64,000 nt of DNA from Scolanthus callimorphus (lineage: Eukaryota > Cnidaria > Anthozoa > Actiniaria > Edwardsiidae), in assembly GCA_033964015.1 (NCBI GenBank), contig CM066914.1, forward strand, positions 13,693,831 to 13,757,830, in the 5' to 3' direction. This document shows positions 58,557-64,000 of this stretch, one piece after another; the stretch's first letter is position 1; the number at the start of each line of letters is the position of its first letter. The translations under genes and the position numbers were made by a program. The notes below the pieces were generated by a model, which was not told the DNA's origin, searched no databases, and saw only the letters and a list, made by a program, of their open reading frames with translations.

Positions 58557-60440
58557 TTAGAGTTAATTACCGAGATTCGAGGCAATAACCCCAATACATC
58601 CCAAGGGCCGTAGGCCCGAGGGATGTATTGGGGTTATTGCCGAGAATCGAGGTAATTAACGGACTTAGTTTACAGTTGACAAGGTTTTCAGAAAACAGGG
58701 ACAAATGAAATGCATTCTTCTCATTGAATTTAACAGTTTTGAAAAGGAGTACAGTTTACAATTGAAAAATATAGCGGATTCCAATAGGAACTATTGTTAG
58801 TTATTTAGCTGCTTTCACAGAAGTGGGTTCCCCAGAGAAACTTATTGCAATTAATTTTTACCATGCACAATAAAGTTGTGATGCTATAGAAAATGAATGA
58901 CAACTTTTATTCAACTATGATTGACAAAGGTTTCCAAACACGAATTACGTCTTTTGTTTTCGTACAACAGCCAGTCCAATCAATCAAGCGGCTTTTTGTA
59001 AAAGCGCAACTCATTTAAGCGCTGTTATTTTGGTCGGTACGTAGCTGCTTAAAGCTCCTCTCTGGTTGGATAATACAACAATACCCTACCTCAACACAAA
59101 GAACGAGGATAATAGACTACAGACAAAAGAACTCCTTTGTAGAACGAAAATAATAGAGACAAAAGCAACTACGTCCTTACTGGTTATTTTCATTTGTACC
59201 ACGCCCTGACAGCTACAGCTCAATTTGCATAACGTTGTGTCCAGCAAAACGGATGGAACTGATTCAAGATGGAGAGACTGAAGGCAAGTTTCAGGTATTT
59301 GCGCTCGTTGGTTGCTCTCTACGATTAGATATGCAATTAACCTGGGCATGATTTTATCTGTATTTTCAGGTTTACGTCTTAAACACACTCTATGGGCAAT
59401 GAGACCAAGCAAGTAGACTGGACAAACGCTTCTCAATATGGTTCAAGTGAAGGCGTTCTCGGAAATCGTGTTTTGTGGCGTTCAACGGGATTCGCATAAA
59501 GGCTAATCAGGAGCAATATTGGTTATAGACAGACAGTCAGCATAGATGCATAAACTGAGATTATTGGATGTTTTTTTCTCGGGTAAGTGTATGGATTTGA
59601 ATTCACTAGTAAAATGTTTGGGTTGATAATTGAATTTAGTCATTGTGAAAGGGGCAACTGTCATGGTCTATCATAAATTTGGTCTAACTTGGGGTCATTT
59701 TAAGTAGCTTAAATGCAGTCAAACTCCCTACAAATCAACAAAATAATGGTCTACGTTTTTTAACCAACCTTTCAGCTGCTAGATCAATATAAATTTGGAG
59801 TATTTTCGTGTATAATCGAGCGGATGGAATTGGATTGCTAATTGGCATTTTTGATTTTCGAACAGGCTGAACAAGCCTCTTTTTCTTTTTAAGACTAATT
59901 TGAAACAGAATATAGGTTCGGAGTTGTTTCTGTAGAACACTTGTCTTATTTTAAAACATTTTGATGAAACAAACGTGACAGTGCCCCTTGAAGTCTTGGT
60001 AAAATGGCTTATTGTGTGGTTCCAGAAATTATCCATAGGAAGGATAATAGGAAAGGATATATTTTCCATACAAATACTGTATTTTTCTTCGGGAATTCCA
60101 GAGAGGTGGGGGGGTCACTTTTCAACACTCTTCCGGGAGGGGGGGGGGGGGGGGGTATTTTCTGGAACCACACATTATTGATTTACAGGTAAGTATATGG
60201 CTTATTATGGATTAATAGGTAAATAACTAGATATTTACCTATTAATCCATAATGAGCCATATATTTACCTATTAATCCATAATGAGCAATATATTTACCT
60301 AGAAATTCAATTCAATTCTATTGATCAACCCCAACCTTTCCCTGGAGAATTCAAATCCCTCCCCGACTTTAGTTTGTTGAGATTCATTATCCGAGTTAAT
60401 TCCCTACGAATAACAATGGAAACCGCGTCAACTGTAAACT
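58557..60440. mobile_element. 1.9-kb insertion in UGT3 intron 5
   Basis: Copy 1 reads GATAAGAATCAATATTTTGG without interruption, whereas here the two halves are about 1.88 kb apart. The outer inverted ends are GTTTACAGTTGAC (58668-58680) and its complement (60427-60439). At the left edge sits a perfect-looking hairpin (about 58565-58661, arms ACCGAGATTCGAGGCAATAA and complement, tip GGGCCGTAGGCCC). A family B MITE (60012-60173) and three copies of TATTTACCTATTAATCCATA (about 60220-60300) lie inside. No coding content. Confidence 0.75.
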
Positions 60441-61994
60441 AAGAATCAATATTTTGGGAAATCAAAATTTTAGTTCTAGATCTTCTCTAAAAATTTCACT
60501 ATTTGACAACAAGAGAACTAAAATTCATAAATGTCTTGAATTGCAAAGCAGGGAATTCAAATGCAGGAATATTTTACATAAATACAGGTCCCAACTCTTC
60601 AAATTTCCATGGGAGATGTTTTAGATTTATAAGTCCAAATCTTTCCGTCTTGTAGATTGAAGAACCTCACAAGTATCTGGAATGTTTTGTACAAAATTTC
60701 CAAGATACATACCGGTAATATATTGTTATTTACCGGCTGGGACATTTTCCAGGCCAAGGTCACAGTTTTTCCCTATGGACCAGCCTAAGCTGGTAAAATA
60801 ACGTATTCATTTTTTCCAACTCTAAAATTTGATTTTTTCAATGAAATGAACACACCAAATGGTTACCACGCGTGCTTAGAACCAATCAGAATGAAGAATT
60901 CGTTACCATGCCCTCTAGGAAAAAATAAAGAAATATTATCAAGATTTTAGAACTTTTGGCATCGGGCTGGTACTATATGTCTTGAATTTGAGGTTTCCAT
61001 TGTTTCCACCTTTTATCCCTCCACAAGATAAAGACAACTTACCTAGGATTTTCTATCAACTCATTGATGAGATCAACAAGGCTTTGTGAGTTGAAGGTAG
61101 AACCTTTTCTTAAGTTGAAATCTGCACCAATTCCTGCAACTTTGATCTTCTCTGCATTACCGAACTGGTCCCCCCACAATGGTGTAACAAGCAAAGGACG
61201 CCATGGTTACATCCCTCATAATACTATTGGCACCACCATGTGTCATAAAAAGTTTCATATTTGGGTGACCAAGGAGATCATTCTGGGTAACCAAGTTACT
61301 GTCTTGACATTAATGACTTGGTGATCAGTTTGGTTGAACTTCCATAATACCTAGAATAAAACAACAGCAGATCTGATTTTGTATGATGTGAAATGATATA
61401 AACACAGTCAGGACATCAACGCATTTTGATACGTGGTATTACATACGTTTTCTCGAGATTTTTCGCTTCGTCTCCTGGGAAAAAATTCAACACGACTGCC
61501 AAACATATTTTACTGTATTTTCCCTGGGACAATTTTATTAAATTTTGCCATTTCAAGGCCAGCCTCCAGATTTTTGAAGTCCTGGGTTGACATCCATGTA
61601 TAAAACACCTATTAGGACGAGAATGTGATTTTGCTAGCCAACTCACAACCTTACCTTATATTTCAGTTTTGAAAATGCCTCCAATAAGCGAGCCATTCTG
61701 TCATGCTCCATATATGTGACCATACTTCCAAATGAGACTAGAATGACCCCACCCTTGGCAGACTCCATAAACTCTTTAAATTCTCCAGTAAGCTTGCCAG
61801 ATGGTCTTAGTGATGGGGAACCAATGAGCTTGACATCTAAAGTACACGTGAGTCAGCAGAACTCTACATAGTATAAAACCATGAATCTACTGTAACTGTC
61901 AATATTTCCAGGAGAGCAGCCTTTTTTAAAATCTTCCACAGAAACAAAAAATAAATAATTTCTCATAGCCGAAAGCAACAAAGATGCCCAAACC

Positions 61995-62270
61995 TACGTG
62001 ATTCCATACAAATCACACAGTAATGTTCAGGCAAAGCCTTTTATTCCATGTGCGATTACTGTATTTTTCATTGGAAATTTGAGGGTGATGTCATGTCACA
62101 ACCCCTTCCGTCGGATTATGGGGGTATATGCTTCATCACTGAATGTCACAATAGTCGCCTTATTTGAATATGTATTGGATTATGCCTCATTCTATTAGAA
62201 GACAACTATATGGCATTTAGCAATGAAGTAGATACCATTAATGGATGTTTCCTGGAATCACATATTGCAA
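61995..62270. repeat. Diverged family B MITE near UGT3 exon 3 donor
   Basis: CCTGGAATCACATATTGCAA abuts exon 3 at the same distance as in copies 1 and 2. The left end is degenerate and about 115 bp of other sequence is inserted. Confidence 0.55.
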
Positions 62271-62972
62271 TGCTACTTACTTGGAGGGATTGGGCGTGTC
62301 CATTCTAGTGACCAGTCCAGAGGCAGAAGCAGTAAGTCCGATTCCCCAATGATCTGGGCAGGGGATTTCTCTAGGGCAATACCATGCTTCCTCTGGACAG
62401 AGCCTATGACAAAATAAGTCATCACCCTTGAAACAACTCCCACAAATCCATACAAAACTGTATTTAAAACACGCTTTCTAAATGGCATCTTTGTTGTGGC
62501 CATAGCCATATCACTTGGGATGTAAGACAATGGCCATGGTATTCCATATGGTCCTGTAAATGGGTCATTAAAACCCCAGCATCCAAAATCTACCAGGTAG
62601 GGTATCTGTGCCTTTATTTTTAGGAGCTGACCACAGTTGGAAAATGTAATATCAGCAAAGAGAATGTCTGTTCCTTTCAGCTGTGCCAGAAGAGCTGAAA
62701 AAGATAGAGAAGTGATATAAGTAATAATATGTGAAGGCTGCCTGTATAAACATCCACGAAGATGGATCATACTATAGATTTGTTATTGGGTCACAATAAC
62801 ATATGAACTAGTATGCAAGAGGGGAATAAGCTGGAAACCAGTCAAGGTTAGGATGAATCTTTTTAATTTTTAGATGTCTAGTACCGGTAGTCTCAGCTGA
62901 AATCCAATATTATTTTTATGCTAACACTGGATACTGATAGGTCTGAGATACTAACTGGATGAATCTCCATTG

Positions 62973-63170
62973 GGCAATTCCAGAAAACTATATGTACCCA
63001 GGTGGCGGGCGGCATTTGGAAATTCTGAAGGGGGTGGTGGAGGGGGGTTCAAGCTCGGAATTCTACCTGCATGGTTTTTTTTTTAAGCTGGAAGCTATTG
63101 TAGTATAACCTCTAAGGAATTCTATATGCTGCCCGCCCCCAGGGTACATATTATATTTTCTGGAATTGTC
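62973..63170. repeat. Family B-like MITE in UGT3 intron 2
   Basis: GGGCAATTCCAGAAAACTAT and TATTTTCTGGAATTGTC are inverted ends. The interior pairs around GTACCCAGGTGGCGGGC/GCCCGCCCCCAGGGTAC. Confidence 0.75.
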
Positions 63171-63425
63171 TACTGAAGATATTTTGAATGAGTATAAAAC
63201 AAGATCTCACAGATCTCCCTTTTGCTGACTTGAGATGCCTAGTGTCATCCAATGATATTTTAGATGTTTCACAGCACAAGGACATTTTATTTATTTATTG
63301 ACCCATAACATGTAAATACACCCCAGACAGACAGACCGAATGGCAGACAGAATGTCCCCCCCCCCACACACACACACGCCCTTCTGAAGTTCCTGGATCC
63401 ACCCCTGATAATCACTTCCTGTTAC

Positions 63426-63736
63426 TCTCATTTATCAAAAGAGTCTTTTGAATGCCTCCTTGGAATCAAACAGATCTGGGTTTCCTTTTTCAAGTATAAT
63501 TTGAGTAGAGTTTTATGACCTGGTCCACTTTATATTGAGGCAAAAGAATAATCAGTAGATCTTCACTTTCACAGTAGAGGATTGTGTAAAATAAACAACA
63601 ACAACACACTTCATTCTTTGGGAATGGAAGTTTATTTCCAGCAGAAAACAGACCGAACCTGCATGCAAGCTACCAGTAAATAACTTCATTCCACCAGGGC
63701 CCGGATCCCACCAACATACCCCCCAATGTAGATCAC
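63426..63736 (-). pseudogene. Distal exon 2 of UGT copy 3, disrupted
   Basis: Exon 2 sequence with an internal deletion (the CATCACAAGCATCTCTTAGT segment is gone) and about 130 bp of foreign sequence (63595-63724, begins GTGTAAAATAAACAACAACA) replacing its 5' part. The acceptor-side end (ATGTAGATCACC) survives at 63727-63738. Confidence 0.82.
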
Positions 63737-64000
63737 CTAAGGAGTAGTATGAAAGAAAATATGAAATCAGGGTTGTGGTCTAGGAACATCAAACTCCTAC
63801 ACGTTTAGCTGGGTAATAACTTACTCTCATTCATTAAAAGAGCATCACAAGCATCTCTTAGCATTTTCAATGCGTCCTTGATATCAAATAGATCTGGGTT
63901 TCCTTTTTCAAGCATAACGTCTACAACTTTTTTTATGAATGCGTCCACTGGATATTGAGGCAAATGATAAATCAGTCGATTCTTCACTTTCACGGTAGAA

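Larger units (their letters stand above)
58275..64000 (-). pseudogene. UGT: UDP-glycosyltransferase, copy 3 (5' end outside window; frameshifts in exon 5)
   Basis: Visible exons, 5' to 3': exon 2 from beyond 64000 to 63825 (KVKNRLIYHLPQYPVDAFIK, open), 62694-62281 (open, 138 codons), 61836-61655 (open), 61350-61043, 58545-58275 (open, KQKTE end). Exon 5 is 308 nt instead of 311 because of three separate one-base losses: CATTCTGGGTAACC, CCCTCATAATACT and GCAAAGGACGCC against copy 1. The net change is three bases, but the reading frame is wrong between the outer losses, through the UGT signature. Either this copy is dead or the three homopolymer losses are sequencing errors; fixing them would make the visible part intact. 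Exon 1 lies right of the window. Confidence 0.75.

Overview
This is a eukaryotic, metazoan genomic window: the genes are split by GT-AG introns, gene density is low, and much of the rest is palindromic transposon debris. The gene set (an NR2E nuclear receptor, an intronless group-A bHLH factor, an SGLT-type SLC5 transporter, a stonin, and a UDP-glycosyltransferase cluster), the intron richness and the many short foldback elements suggest a cnidarian, probably an anthozoan (coral or sea anemone). That placement is inference from gene content, not a database match.

Layout. 719-2722 (+): the 3' exons of an NR2E (tailless/PNR-type) nuclear receptor whose DNA-binding domain lies left of the window. 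4031-6321: a 191-bp TATA-promoter and first-exon module present as two identical copies. Between the copies lies a six-unit, roughly 85-bp tandem repeat encoding RRQVSDLSEGD. 8103-8570 (-): a single-exon bHLH factor. 12870-15131 (-): a four-exon class II aldolase/adducin-domain protein, head to head across 236 bp with 15368-24589 (+), a complete 15-exon, 680-residue SGLT-type sodium/sugar cotransporter. 24590-28782: transposon-rich spacer. 28783-31533 (+): an intronless stonin, an endocytic adaptor. 35190-64000 (-): three head-to-tail UDP-glycosyltransferase genes. The first is intact (520 residues, six exons), the second is a pseudogene, and the third runs off the right edge and carries frameshifts.

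The genes do not form one pathway. The UGT cluster is a local expansion of a membrane-bound detoxification or metabolite-conjugating enzyme. Every UGT copy carries, or visibly once carried, two tandem versions of exon 2, and a different version survives in different copies. The cluster is also a natural record of transposition, because each copy can serve as the empty-site control for insertions in the others. This resolves a 2.8-kb element built from an 83-bp satellite with a 249-bp higher-order period, a 1.7-kb almost perfectly palindromic element with TTAA target duplications, and a 442-bp palindrome inserted in an exon.

Four foldback elements share TTAA target-site duplications. A separate abundant family (TIR beginning CATTCTCG) has 9-10-bp duplications, as in Mutator-like elements. 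No CRISPR array, canonical tRNA gene or rRNA gene was found. All exon coordinates were derived by hand from splice signals, reading frame and family alignment knowledge.
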